A stretch of 64,000 nucleotides of DNA. Source: Anaerolineae bacterium (GTDB taxonomy: Bacteria; Chloroflexota; Anaerolineae; Aggregatilineales; Phototrophicaceae). Shown piece after piece: positions 7,040 to 15,120 of the stretch (positions within the stretch are counted from its first letter, which is position 1; the number at the start of each line of letters is the position of its first letter). The position numbers were made by a program, and so were the translations under genes. Under the pieces are notes generated by a model. The model made no database searches. It saw only the letters and a list, made by a program, of their open reading frames with translations, and had not been told where the DNA came from. The stretch spans positions 1 to 64,000 of the forward strand of contig JAIOHM010000234.1 of the NCBI GenBank assembly GCA_019912965.1, written 5' to 3'.

Positions 7040-9565
7040 TCAGGGTTGGGTGGTGCCGTCGCGGGACTCCGGCGGGGCATAGTTAGTAACAGTGAAGGGG
7101 ATAGGCGTGCTGGTTTGCTGGGTGCCATCGCTCAATAGCGCATTAGCAATTAACTCATGCTGACCGAGTTCTAAAGGCCACCAAAATTCCCAAGGGGCAG
7201 TATCTACAGTGCCCAGCAGTATACCATCCATTATAAAGGTGACAGTCCTTGTATTCGGCGGGGCAGCCGCCGTTAGCCGTAAACGTTGGGTTTCCAATGG
7301 TGTGATCGGGCTGAGTTCAAAGACTGTGTAGGGATCGGGTTCGAGCAACCGCAGTCCAGCGTCGGCATCCGGTAGCAGGACTGCGGCGTTCACTGGGGGC
7401 TGGCGCACACCGTTACGCAGTGCCCAATCCCGGGCTTCTTGTGGCAGCACGAGATACACCTGCGAGACACGATGTTCAGGTGGTGTGAAGTCATCTGCCA
7501 GAAATCCGGTTTCACGGTCGATAATGAATGTTTGATAAAAGTTATCCGGTTCAGTTGGGACAGTGCCCTCAATGAATACTTCGGTTCTGAGTAACGGACA
7601 ATTTGGAGTCGGCAAAAGCCCACTGGCGGCGCAAACCTCGTGGCGCACGATTCCGGACGGTTCATGAAATTGAAGTTCCGGCTGACCGAGCAGCACCGCG
7701 CGCAGAAAAGCGTTCCAGATAGGCGCTGCACCACTAACCCCAGTCACATTGACCATTGGTGTATTGTCAGCATTACCGACCCATACACCGACCACGAGAT
7801 TGGGCGTGTATCCCACCACCCAATTATCGCGAAAATCGGTAGTTGTCCCCGTTTTAGCCGCAGCAGGGCGACCGATATTGAGGGCGCTGTGTGGGCCAAA
7901 TGCTGGAACGCGCGCCTGATTGTCGCTCAAAATATCGGTGATGATGTAGGCGACCCGTTCGTCAATTACCCGTGTATTGAGTTCTGGCGGCTTCCATTCA
8001 TAAAGCACATTGCCCGTATGTTCGGTCACTTTCAGGATGAAGGTTGGCTGGACGCGATAACCCCCATTTGAGAAGATGCTGTACGCCTGTGTCAAATCCA
8101 GCAAACGCACCTCGCCGCCCCCTAGCGTGATCGAAAGATCAACGGTTGTGTTTTCCGCTAGGGTTTCAACGCCAGCATTTTTCAGCAAACCGACCAGCGC
8201 CGGGATGCCAACATACTCCAGTGCGACTACTGCGGGAATATTGAAAGACGAAGCCAGTGCTTCCCGCGCCAGTACCGGCCCATGTTCCACCAAACCAAAA
8301 TTAGCAGGTGTGTAACTTTCCAGTTTGCGCGTGATGAAAGGCGTTTCCACATCCAGAATCAGCGAGGCTGCCGTCCACGGTTCGGGCAGAGTAGGGTTCA
8401 TAGCGGCAGCGTAGGTGAAGGGTTTGAGGGCGCTTCCGGGCTGCCGTAAAGCCAGTGCTGCATTCACAGCACCATCAATCGATTCATCAAAATAATCCGG
8501 GCTGCCTAGCATGGTCAACACCTGCCCGGTGAAAGGATCAATGGCAACCAGCGCGGCGTTGTTGGCGTTCGCTGGAACTTTTCCCGGTGTGACCGGATTG
8601 TTCAGATACAGCAGTTGCGCGCGGGCAATTTCCTCGGCTTTAGTTTGCCAGTTCAGATCGACGGTTGTAATCACATCCAGGCCGCCGCTGTAAAGCTGTT
8701 CAGGGTAGTTGCGCTGCAACTGCGTCCAAACAGCCATCACGAAATGCGGAGCTTTGATGGGGAAGGGCGTAGCAGCGAATTGCAATTCATCGTTTTTAGC
8801 TTCTTGCACCCCTTGTTCACTGATGTAGCTGTTTTGCACCATCAGGTCAAGCACGGTGTCACGGCGATCTTGTGCGGTTTCTGGATTGGTCAATGGATCA
8901 TAGATGGCTGGCGCTTGAATTAATCCGATCAGCAGCGCACATTCCGCCAGTGAGAGTTCGCGTGCGGATTTACCGAAGTAGGCGCGAGATGCTCCTTCGA
9001 TGCCATAAGCCAGGTTGCCGAAGTAACTCTGGTTCAGGTAAAGTGCCAGAACATCGTCTTTGCTGTAGGCCGCACCTAATTGAATCGCCAGAATGCTTTC
9101 ACGCAATTTACGCCGCAGGCTGCGTTCGGCACGTTGTTCGGGATCAAATAGCAAATTGCGGGCAACCTGCTGGGTGATGGTGCTGCCGCCTGCAATCACT
9201 TCACCACCGCGTAAATTGATCCATACCGCACGGGCGATGCCGACTACATCCACACCGGGATGGCTGTAAAAGTTAGCATCTTCAGTGGCAATAACTGCAT
9301 TGACACAATGCTGCGGAATTTCATTCAATTCCAACGCTGTGTTGCGTCCGCCTTCCGGGGGCAGAATTTCGTACAGCAATAAGCCATTACGATCAAAAAT
9401 CCGCGTCGAGGGCAGGGCTAATCCAGCCTGCAAGCGATCAATTGATGGTAAATCCGCGAACAGCCAGAAGTAGATGAAGATGCCTCCGACTAATAAAACA
9501 CTAGCCAGCATCAATAAAATTTTCCGGCGGCGGGATAGGCGGGCAAAACGTCGAAGCAATAACAT
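7040..9565 (-). CDS. Class A penicillin-binding protein (PBP1A-type)
   Basis: An 841-aa bifunctional peptidoglycan synthase. A basic cytoplasmic tail and membrane helix (about 14-36) lead into the GT51 glycosyltransferase. Its catalytic motif ATEDANFYSHPG contains Glu95, and GGSTITQQVARNLL follows. The transpeptidase domain has the S-x-x-K box GSALKPFTY (about residue 380), an S-F-N motif in ASSFNIPAV and the KTGTT box (about 571). A C-terminal region of about 170 residues carries an Ig-like module (FIMDGILLG...WWPLELGQHEL). It polymerises lipid II and crosslinks stem peptides at the membrane surface. It heads the unit with the two TPR genes. A second class A PBP is at 45656. Confidence 0.95.
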   Translation of the reverse strand: MLLLRRFARLSRRRKILLMLASVLLVGGIFIYFWLFADLPSIDRLQAGLALPSTRIFDRNGLLLYEILPPEGGRNTALELNEIPQHCVNAVIATEDANFYSHPGVDVVGIARAVWINLRGGEVIAGGSTITQQVARNLLFDPEQRAERSLRRKLRESILAIQLGAAYSKDDVLALYLNQSYFGNLAYGIEGASRAYFGKSARELSLAECALLIGLIQAPAIYDPLTNPETAQDRRDTVLDLMVQNSYISEQGVQEAKNDELQFAATPFPIKAPHFVMAVWTQLQRNYPEQLYSGGLDVITTVDLNWQTKAEEIARAQLLYLNNPVTPGKVPANANNAALVAIDPFTGQVLTMLGSPDYFDESIDGAVNAALALRQPGSALKPFTYAAAMNPTLPEPWTAASLILDVETPFITRKLESYTPANFGLVEHGPVLAREALASSFNIPAVVALEYVGIPALVGLLKNAGVETLAENTTVDLSITLGGGEVRLLDLTQAYSIFSNGGYRVQPTFILKVTEHTGNVLYEWKPPELNTRVIDERVAYIITDILSDNQARVPAFGPHSALNIGRPAAAKTGTTTDFRDNWVVGYTPNLVVGVWVGNADNTPMVNVTGVSGAAPIWNAFLRAVLLGQPELQFHEPSGIVRHEVCAASGLLPTPNCPLLRTEVFIEGTVPTEPDNFYQTFIIDRETGFLADDFTPPEHRVSQVYLVLPQEARDWALRNGVRQPPVNAAVLLPDADAGLRLLEPDPYTVFELSPITPLETQRLRLTAAAPPNTRTVTFIMDGILLGTVDTAPWEFWWPLELGQHELIANALLSDGTQQTSTPIPFTVTNYAPPESRDGTTQP

Positions 9566-9573
9566 GAAAATGA

Positions 9574-9729
9574 TTATACCGCTTCAGAAGTGTGAAGTGT
9601 TCTCCAATAGGCAATGGCGAAGGCGACCACAAAAATCGCTAACCAGTTTGCCAGTAAGTCATCAAGTCCCCTGGTTTCCAAGATTGAAAAGTGTGCCGCT
9701 TTTTTATGTGCTGGCTCCTTTAATGACAC
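9574..9729 (-). CDS. Possible 51-aa single-pass membrane peptide
   Basis: A short minus-strand frame from GTG 9729 to TAA 9574. The basic N-terminal half (KEPAHKKAAHF) is followed by a hydrophobic helix (LLANWLAIFVVAFAIAYW) and a short tail. Its stop lies 8 bases before the PBP start, the spacing of a coupled gene. Against it, no Shine-Dalgarno is visible, the start is GTG, and the frame is open further upstream without a better start. The coding call is tentative. Confidence 0.35.
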   Translation of the reverse strand: MSLKEPAHKKAAHFSILETRGLDDLLANWLAIFVVAFAIAYWRTLHTSEAV

Positions 9730-9800
9730 ATCATGATTGTAGTTGAGATCACAAGAATTGCTCGACGGATGCCCTGCGTTCGGCTTATGACGACTGAGTC

Positions 9801-9828
9801 TTGAACTAAGTGTTGAAAGTTGTATAAT
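9801..9828 (+). promoter_or_regulatory. Sigma70-type promoter of the padR unit
   Basis: TTGAAC (9801-9806), a 16-base spacer and a perfect TATAAT (9823-9828). Transcription would begin near 9834-9836, leaving only about 22 bases of leader before ATG 9858. Confidence 0.6.
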
Positions 9829-9852
9829 CAGAATTGACTAATCAGAATGGAC
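9825..9852 (+). repeat. Tandem 14-bp direct repeat over the padR start region
   Basis: TAATCAGAATTGAC (9825-9838) is followed at once by TAATCAGAATGGAC (9839-9852), a single difference. The repeat overlaps the -10 box and the predicted transcription start and ends 5 bases before ATG 9858. The placement suits an autoregulatory operator, which is inference. Confidence 0.5.
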
Positions 9853-9857
9853 TATGT

Positions 9858-10364
9858 ATGGATCGGGAACTACTGCTGCTAGGTCTGCTCCGCCGTGAAG
9901 ACATGCATGGATACCAACTTCACGAATTTATTAACCAGAATATGGCCTCTTGTGTGGAGTTGAAGAAGCCGACGGCATATTATCTGCTCGACAAAATGGC
10001 TGAATCCGGCTGGATTACCGAGACCGAAACCCAGGAAGGCAATCGCCCACCGCGCCGTGTTTACCAGCTTACACCTGAAGGGGAAGCTGTTTTTCAGCGG
10101 CTGTTGCGGGAAAACCTCTCTAGCCATTATCCAGCGCGATTTACAGGCGATATTGGATTGACATTTCTGGACACGCTGCCGCCAGATGAAGCAAAGACTT
10201 TACTCATGCAGCGGCGGGCTGTGTTGGCAGATGAAGTAGTAACCGCGCAGGCCATACCGAATCATCCGGGGAGTTCTCAGTTAGTGATTGAACATCGCCT
10301 CCGCCACTTGCAGACTGAATTGGCATGGTTGGATGAGGTGATTGAACGTATTGAATCAAGCTAA
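9858..10364 (+). CDS. PadR-family transcriptional regulator
   Basis: A 168-aa winged-helix regulator. The N-terminus MDRELLLLGLLRREDMHGYQL is typical of PadR proteins, with the G-Y-x-L turn of helix 1. The recognition helix lies near PTAYYLLDKMAESGWI, followed by the wing (RRVYQLTPEGE) and a C-terminal dimerisation helix. ATG 9858 is chosen because it matches the family start; a TTG at 9834 would add eight residues but falls at the predicted transcription start. There is no strong ribosome site. A 15-base gap separates it from the next membrane gene, so it probably controls that gene and perhaps the MFS exporter. Confidence 0.85.
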   Translation: MDRELLLLGLLRREDMHGYQLHEFINQNMASCVELKKPTAYYLLDKMAESGWITETETQEGNRPPRRVYQLTPEGEAVFQRLLRENLSSHYPARFTGDIGLTFLDTLPPDEAKTLLMQRRAVLADEVVTAQAIPNHPGSSQLVIEHRLRHLQTELAWLDEVIERIESS

Positions 10365-10379
10365 AAGGAGAAATTGTAA

Positions 10380-10946
10380 ATGTCGAAAATGACTTTAAGC
10401 CGCCTTATCACTATTGTTTCTTTACTCGCGTTACTCTTGATGGTTGGGGTTGCTGCTGCCCAAGAAACTACACCTGAACCTTCTGCCCCTGTTTCCAGTC
10501 CATCAACTGAGACGGCAGCCCCACCTGCTTCTGGAGCAGTCACCGCGCTTCGGCATACCCACTCGTTGGTACGCTGGCTAGTCGTTATTGTGACCGTTGT
10601 AGCACTTATTCGTCTCGGTATGGGGGTAGTTCAGGGCGGAACATATGATGCAATGACCCAACGCATTATGCAGGCTTTCGCTGGGTTGACTAGTTTGCAA
10701 TGGCTGATTGGGTTGATCTTTATGTTCGTTTACGGTAGCTATCTTGGCCTGATTCCGGGACATGTGTGGGGACATCTGGTGGTGATGACCATTGCTGTTG
10801 CGCTATCTCATATGCACAACATGTTCAAAAAGAAGCCCGATAATGTGCGTTTTCGCAATAGTTTGCTTCTTGTGATCGGCGTAGTCGTGTTGGTTATTAT
10901 TGGTGTGGCGCTGCTGCCACAAGGCTGGCGCATATTCCCGTCCTAG
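10380..10946 (+). CDS. Small polytopic membrane protein with HSLVRW motif
   Basis: A 188-aa protein preceded by AAGGAGAAATTGTAA. An N-terminal signal (about 1-27, ending AAAQ) and a Pro/Thr/Ala spacer lead to a four-helix membrane region starting HTHSLVRWLVV. It contains histidines within or next to helices (HTHS, GHVWGHLVVM, SHMHNMF). The H-S-x-x-R-W start and LQWLIGLIFMF helix resemble small membrane proteins often annotated as cytochrome b-like, so haem binding by the histidines is possible but unproven. It is co-transcribed with padR. Confidence 0.65.
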   Translation: MSKMTLSRLITIVSLLALLLMVGVAAAQETTPEPSAPVSSPSTETAAPPASGAVTALRHTHSLVRWLVVIVTVVALIRLGMGVVQGGTYDAMTQRIMQAFAGLTSLQWLIGLIFMFVYGSYLGLIPGHVWGHLVVMTIAVALSHMHNMFKKKPDNVRFRNSLLLVIGVVVLVIIGVALLPQGWRIFPS

Positions 10947-11037
10947 TAGTTATCTGACAACCTAAGTTGCCCGTTGTTCACGTAGGGACACATTTTGCCC
11001 CTGCGCTAGGTTTTGTGTTGTCTGTGAAAGGAAGATC

Positions 11038-12426
11038 ATGATTCAATCAACTGCCGTCTCGGCTTCTGATGAAAAGCTGGATTTCAAACGTATTCTCCCG
11101 ATTTTTGTTATCATTCTAGTCGATCTTTTGGGATTGACGATTATCATCCCCTTGCTGCCATTGTATGCCACCTCCTTTGGCGCTGATCCGCTGGTGATTG
11201 GCTTACTAGGCACATCGTATCCGTTAATGCAGTTCATCGGCGCACCGCTGCTAGGCGGTCTTTCTGACCGCTTTGGACGCAAACCCATCCTTATCATTAG
11301 CCAGATAGGGACATTTATTGGATTTTTGGTGTTGGGATTCGCCAATGCGCTGTGGTTGATTTTCCTTGCTCGCATCATTGATGGGCTTTCTGGTGCAAAC
11401 ATTGCAGTAGCACAGGCAGCACTCACCGATAGCACTACAGAGAAGACCCGCGCGCAGGGGTTGGGGTTACTGGGGGCAGCTTTCGGATTAGGGTTCATCC
11501 TTGGCCCGATTATCGCCGCTGTTGCATTGGTGGTGAGCCAAAATGATTATCATGTTCCAGCGTTTATTGCCGCTGCTTTTTCGCTGTTGTCGATTGTTTT
11601 AACGACTTTCTGGTTCAAGGAAACTCTGCCCAAAGAGAGGCGTGGTCAACACAAGGAAAAAGTTTCAACCAATGTATTCTCGAATATTTTCCGTGCGCTG
11701 CGGCTGCCGATGGTGGGTACACTGCTGATTTTGATGTTCTTCCAGCAGTTGATTTTTGGAGGCTTCGAGAATCTGATTTCACTGTTTACCCTCAATCGGT
11801 TGGGCATTAACGCACTTGGTAATGCAGTAATCTTTGTGTTTGTCGGGGTGATTCTTGTGTTTGTACAGGGATATTTCATCGGTAAATGGAGTCGTCGATT
11901 TGGAGAACGTAAGCTGATTTATGCTGGACTGGCATTGCTGGCGGTTGGTCTGACGCTGACATCTCTCACCCCTTCGCAGCCTGCCCCTTGGTACTCACGG
12001 TCTGAATTGGTACAAGAGCTAACCCAGAATGAGTCCATCCTATCAAGTGGGCAGGGTGGTGCAGTGAGTGATCTATCCATTGATATTCCAGAGGATGGCA
12101 ATAACGGTTGGCTTGGACTGATCTGGATTATGGTTGCCATGATTCCAGCATCCATTGGTGGTGGTATTCTGTCGCCGAGCATCAACAGCCTGCTTACTCG
12201 CCGGGTTGGGGAGCACGATGTAGGCGGTACATTGGGTGTTAGTGCGGCATTGGTGAGTGCGGCGAATGCAATTACACCACTGCTAGGCGGATCGATTTTC
12301 AAATGGCTGGGTTCAACTGCGCCATTTCTCATTGGCGGTGTCGTTCTGGGGATTTTGTGTTTTATCGCTTTTCGGAAGGTTGTACCTGACCCACAAGAAA
12401 AGCAGATTTTGAACCAGGCAGGCTAG
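11038..12426 (+). CDS. MFS transporter, DHA1-like multidrug/tetracycline-type
   Basis: A 462-aa major facilitator with 12 predicted helices. Motif A is GGLSDRFGRKPIL between helices 2 and 3, and helix 5 has the antiporter-type GAAFGLGFILGPIIA. An unusually long hydrophilic loop of about 40 residues (about 318-358) sits between two helices of the second half. The family exports drugs or metabolites in exchange for protons. ATG 11038 has GAAAGGAAG upstream. It lies 91 bases after the HSLVRW gene, same strand, so PadR control is plausible. Substrate unknown. Confidence 0.88.
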   Translation: MIQSTAVSASDEKLDFKRILPIFVIILVDLLGLTIIIPLLPLYATSFGADPLVIGLLGTSYPLMQFIGAPLLGGLSDRFGRKPILIISQIGTFIGFLVLGFANALWLIFLARIIDGLSGANIAVAQAALTDSTTEKTRAQGLGLLGAAFGLGFILGPIIAAVALVVSQNDYHVPAFIAAAFSLLSIVLTTFWFKETLPKERRGQHKEKVSTNVFSNIFRALRLPMVGTLLILMFFQQLIFGGFENLISLFTLNRLGINALGNAVIFVFVGVILVFVQGYFIGKWSRRFGERKLIYAGLALLAVGLTLTSLTPSQPAPWYSRSELVQELTQNESILSSGQGGAVSDLSIDIPEDGNNGWLGLIWIMVAMIPASIGGGILSPSINSLLTRRVGEHDVGGTLGVSAALVSAANAITPLLGGSIFKWLGSTAPFLIGGVVLGILCFIAFRKVVPDPQEKQILNQAG

Positions 12427-12451
12427 ATTTACCTACCGTGTAAATTTCCTT

Positions 12452-12489
12452 ATACCCACTTTTGAACCGAATGGTTTCGAAGTGGGTAT
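12452..12489 (+). terminator. Terminator after the MFS gene
   Basis: ATACCCACTT (12452-12461) pairs with AAGTGGGTAT (12480-12489). A short inner GAA/TTC extension is possible, and TCTGTTT follows. Confidence 0.65.
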
Positions 12490-12606
12490 TCTGTTTAATT
12501 ACATTGGCTCCAAGCCAATATGGGCTATGACAATCTGATCGGTTATCCGATAATAATCTTATGTGGCACCAGCGCAGGGGTGTGTTCCTGCGAGGGAGAC
12601 AATCAT

Positions 12607-13200
12607 ATGACGTATGTTGAGGCAGAACCCAGCGATGCGCAGCTTATTGAACAGGTACGCGCCAACGATTTGAGTGCGCTGGGATCGCTGTTTGATCGTT
12701 ACTATACTCAGGTATATCGTTCAGCAGTTGCCATTACGCAAGATAGCGCCGTCGCCGAAGATATTGCGCAAGATTGTTTTTTAAAAGTGCATCGTTATGC
12801 AAATCGGATTGATACATCCTTGCCTTTAGCCCCTTGGTTGTACCGGGTTACCGTAAACTTAAGCTATACTTGGGTATCTCGTCAGAAGAAACGTCGTGTA
12901 TCATTAGAAGCAGTGGTTGATCGTCTGATTAGCCCGGCTTGGCTTTCGCCTGACCATATTGCTGAACACTCCGAAATTCAACAGCAGGTACGTCTGGCGA
13001 TTCGGGAATTGAATTTCAACCAGCGAGTCGTGGTTGTGCTACACTATCTTAGTGGCCTGAGTCTGGAAGAAATTGCGGAAGTCCTGGATTGTCCTGTTGG
13101 AACCATTAAAAGCCGTTTGTACTATGCGCGCGAAAATTTGCGCGGACGGCTAGGGGTTATGAACTGGTCAAATGAGGTGGCGCATGGGTTTGCCCGATAA
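12607..13200 (+). CDS. ECF-subfamily RNA polymerase sigma factor
   Basis: A 197-aa sigma factor. Region 2 spans about residues 25-90 (LFDRYYTQVYRSA, then DIAQDCFLKVHRYA). Region 4 spans about 130-185 (LSGLSLEEIAEVLDCPVGTIKSRL, a helix-turn-helix that reads the -35 element). ATG 12607 is preferred over an upstream in-frame start at 12520, because GAGGGAG precedes it and the sigma domain starts here. The gene overlaps the next small ORF, the usual place of an anti-sigma factor. It directs polymerase to an unknown regulon, perhaps the signalling genes that follow. Confidence 0.9.
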   Translation: MTYVEAEPSDAQLIEQVRANDLSALGSLFDRYYTQVYRSAVAITQDSAVAEDIAQDCFLKVHRYANRIDTSLPLAPWLYRVTVNLSYTWVSRQKKRRVSLEAVVDRLISPAWLSPDHIAEHSEIQQQVRLAIRELNFNQRVVVVLHYLSGLSLEEIAEVLDCPVGTIKSRLYYARENLRGRLGVMNWSNEVAHGFAR

Positions 13201-13543
13201 TCAACTGGATGCTTGGATTGAGTCAGCTTTGCAGTCTGGAACGGCGATTCCGCCGCACCAAAAACAGATCGTTCTGGAGCAGATCATCCAGCAGGCACGC
13301 CATCAGACGACATTACCTCCCCTGATGCTGCCTGTGGAAAATCAGAGATTTCTTCGTCGAGCTATGCATTTTAGCTGCCAAATATGGCAGTGGATGGCAA
13401 CATTTGCAGTTGACGAAAGCCAGTATGAACGTGCTCGCCAGAATCGACATCTGATTCGTTTTGCTGCCCCTGTCCGGGACGGTCGGATGCCTACACACAT
13501 GATTGAACCACTGAGGCTGAACTTCATGAGTCCGGTGTTTTAG
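13184..13543 (+). CDS. Small protein in the anti-sigma position, function unknown
   Basis: A 119-aa ORF overlapping the sigma gene end by 17 bases; ATG 13184 follows GAGGTGG, and ATG 13172 is also possible. The start GLPDNQLDAWIESALQSG and a helical N-terminal half (IVLEQIIQQARHQ) resemble the beginning of short sigma-associated proteins. No zinc-binding anti-sigma H-x-x-x-C-x-x-C motif and no membrane helix is present. It may be a divergent or degenerating anti-sigma factor; position is the only support for that. Confidence 0.5.
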   Translation: MGLPDNQLDAWIESALQSGTAIPPHQKQIVLEQIIQQARHQTTLPPLMLPVENQRFLRRAMHFSCQIWQWMATFAVDESQYERARQNRHLIRFAAPVRDGRMPTHMIEPLRLNFMSPVF

Positions 13544-13624
13544 GATATTCGTACTGTCAAATCTTAATGAAATCTCCAGACTCCCGTCTGTTGCCCACTT
13601 GATTTTATCGTTATAATAATGTTT

Positions 13625-13749
13625 AACTGGTTTGCACCATGTTATGGGCAAACTGGTTTCATTATGCGTCAAAGAAAAGCGCATAATATAGAGATATTCG
13701 TCTGCTATCGGAAAGGAGATGAGGTACAAAGGCAGGGTTTTTATCCTGC
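13625..13749 (+). promoter_or_regulatory. Structured leader upstream of the pseudo-receiver gene
   Basis: Three inverted repeats lie in a row. TTTGC-A-CCAT / ATGG-GCAAA is at 13631-13652, flanked by direct repeats AACTGGTTT at 13625 and 13651. ATTATGCG / CGCATAAT is at 13661-13687. GCAGG / CCTGC is at 13732-13749, ending directly before ATG 13750. A strong GGAAAGGAG (13710-13718) lies about 31 bases from the ATG, and the last hairpin would loop out most of that distance. Operator or translational control is inferred. Confidence 0.45.
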
Positions 13750-14940
13750 ATGTGCCGATTACTTATGGCTTCTTTGCCGCGTATTATCACTGTAGATCCT
13801 ACTCTGACCATCCGCCGTATTGTGCGCGGTGCAGTCGATTTGATGAACCGTCCGATTATTCAGATTGACGTTCCCGGCGGTGCGGAAGCGTTGGAGGAAT
13901 TGGATCGCGGTGGGGCAACTCTGGTTATTACATCTTGGGAATTATATGATGATATCCAGGGACCGGAATTGGCGCTGCGAGTCAAACAGGCTGCACCTGA
14001 GACCGCCGTCATCATCTTGGCAGACGTTGAAGACCCAGAACTTGATCAGGAAACACAGGCTGAATCCCCCTTTGTTTACATGCACCGCCCGGTCGACATC
14101 CATCAATTTTTACGGGTGCTAGTTGCCGGCTTGGATAGCCAGAATATTTTTGAGGCCATGAAAGCTGTTTCGTCAGTGGCATCTTCGCCGCTGTTCGATC
14201 ATGGCCCGCTGCCTGATATTGATATGCAGAATGCTCGCAGCATTGTCAAACGCTTGCTGGTAGATGTAGGTGCAATGGCGATCATCTTGGCGGCACGTAC
14301 GGGTGAAGTATTGTTGGAAGATGGCGCGCCGGGTTATCTTAACCGTGAACAACTGACCAACGCTCTGATGCCGATGGTAACGACCACGATTGAAATGTCC
14401 ACTCTGGTTGGAGGACAGACACAGGCCATTCAATTTTTTGATGGCGAAGAAAAAGATGTGTTTGTGTTTTCGGTTGGTTTGCATCATTTCTTATGCGCTG
14501 TGTTTGACGGACAGGCTGGTGGTCGCCAGTTTGGTGTTGTCAACCGTTATGGCCGGCAGGCGGTACAAGATTTGATCGCGCTTTTGGGTGCATCAGCATT
14601 CATTATTCACAAGCAATCCCCGATAGCAGCCGAGCAGCCCCGTCCCAGCCGCAAAAAAGTTGCGACCCAGGAAACCGAAGCTTTGGAGCCTGTGCTCGTG
14701 CGCCCTTCTGTCGAACTGCCCGAACCCGAACCGCTTAAGCTCGATCCTATTCAAAATCTCGATATGAGCATCTTCGACCAACTTGGAAATGTAGACGAAA
14801 ATGCTGCCGACGATCTATTTGACTTGGATAAATTGTCTGATATGGTCAACAAAGGTAGTGGACGCAAAGAACTCTCTTTTGATGATGCAGTTGAATTGGG
14901 TGTGCTGTCTAACAATATGGATAGCGATGCCAAAAAGTAG
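13750..14940 (+). CDS. Pseudo-receiver plus roadblock-like domain protein
   Basis: A 396-aa cytosolic protein in three parts. Residues about 7-130 look like a response-regulator receiver (RIITVDPTLTIRRIV, then VIILADVEDPE). The phosphoacceptor position after the third strand reads LVITSW, with no Asp, so it is probably a pseudo-receiver. Residues about 160-285 (IVKRLLVDVGAMAIILAARTGEV ... FSVGLHHFLCAVFD) have the helix-strand order and G-A-x-A-I-I-L/T-G-E features of roadblock/LC7-like modules that partner small GTPases. The tail (about 290-396) is acidic and Pro-rich and ends in a helix. It sits between the ECF sigma factor and the Ser/Thr kinase. ATG 13765 is an alternative start. Confidence 0.6.
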   Translation: MCRLLMASLPRIITVDPTLTIRRIVRGAVDLMNRPIIQIDVPGGAEALEELDRGGATLVITSWELYDDIQGPELALRVKQAAPETAVIILADVEDPELDQETQAESPFVYMHRPVDIHQFLRVLVAGLDSQNIFEAMKAVSSVASSPLFDHGPLPDIDMQNARSIVKRLLVDVGAMAIILAARTGEVLLEDGAPGYLNREQLTNALMPMVTTTIEMSTLVGGQTQAIQFFDGEEKDVFVFSVGLHHFLCAVFDGQAGGRQFGVVNRYGRQAVQDLIALLGASAFIIHKQSPIAAEQPRPSRKKVATQETEALEPVLVRPSVELPEPEPLKLDPIQNLDMSIFDQLGNVDENAADDLFDLDKLSDMVNKGSGRKELSFDDAVELGVLSNNMDSDAKK

Positions 14941-15120
14941 TGCGGTTGTGTACAAAGTAGCAAAAATGGCGGCTGGGCGCAGTGCATCCAGCCGCTTTTC
15001 TATTACAATAGATAGAGTCACAATTTTGATGAAATTTTCCGAAGTCGTTAAGCTATTGCAAGGTAGCGCCAACGTATAATATCGTTAGACCAGAATTTGC
15101 GGTGACGCAAGGACAAACCT

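Noticed and set aside
13719-13880. Leader ORF starting at ATG 13719 behind GGAAAGGAG
   Set aside because: The Shine-Dalgarno is only a base or so from that ATG, which is too close, and the frame ends after about 50 codons with no recognisable content.
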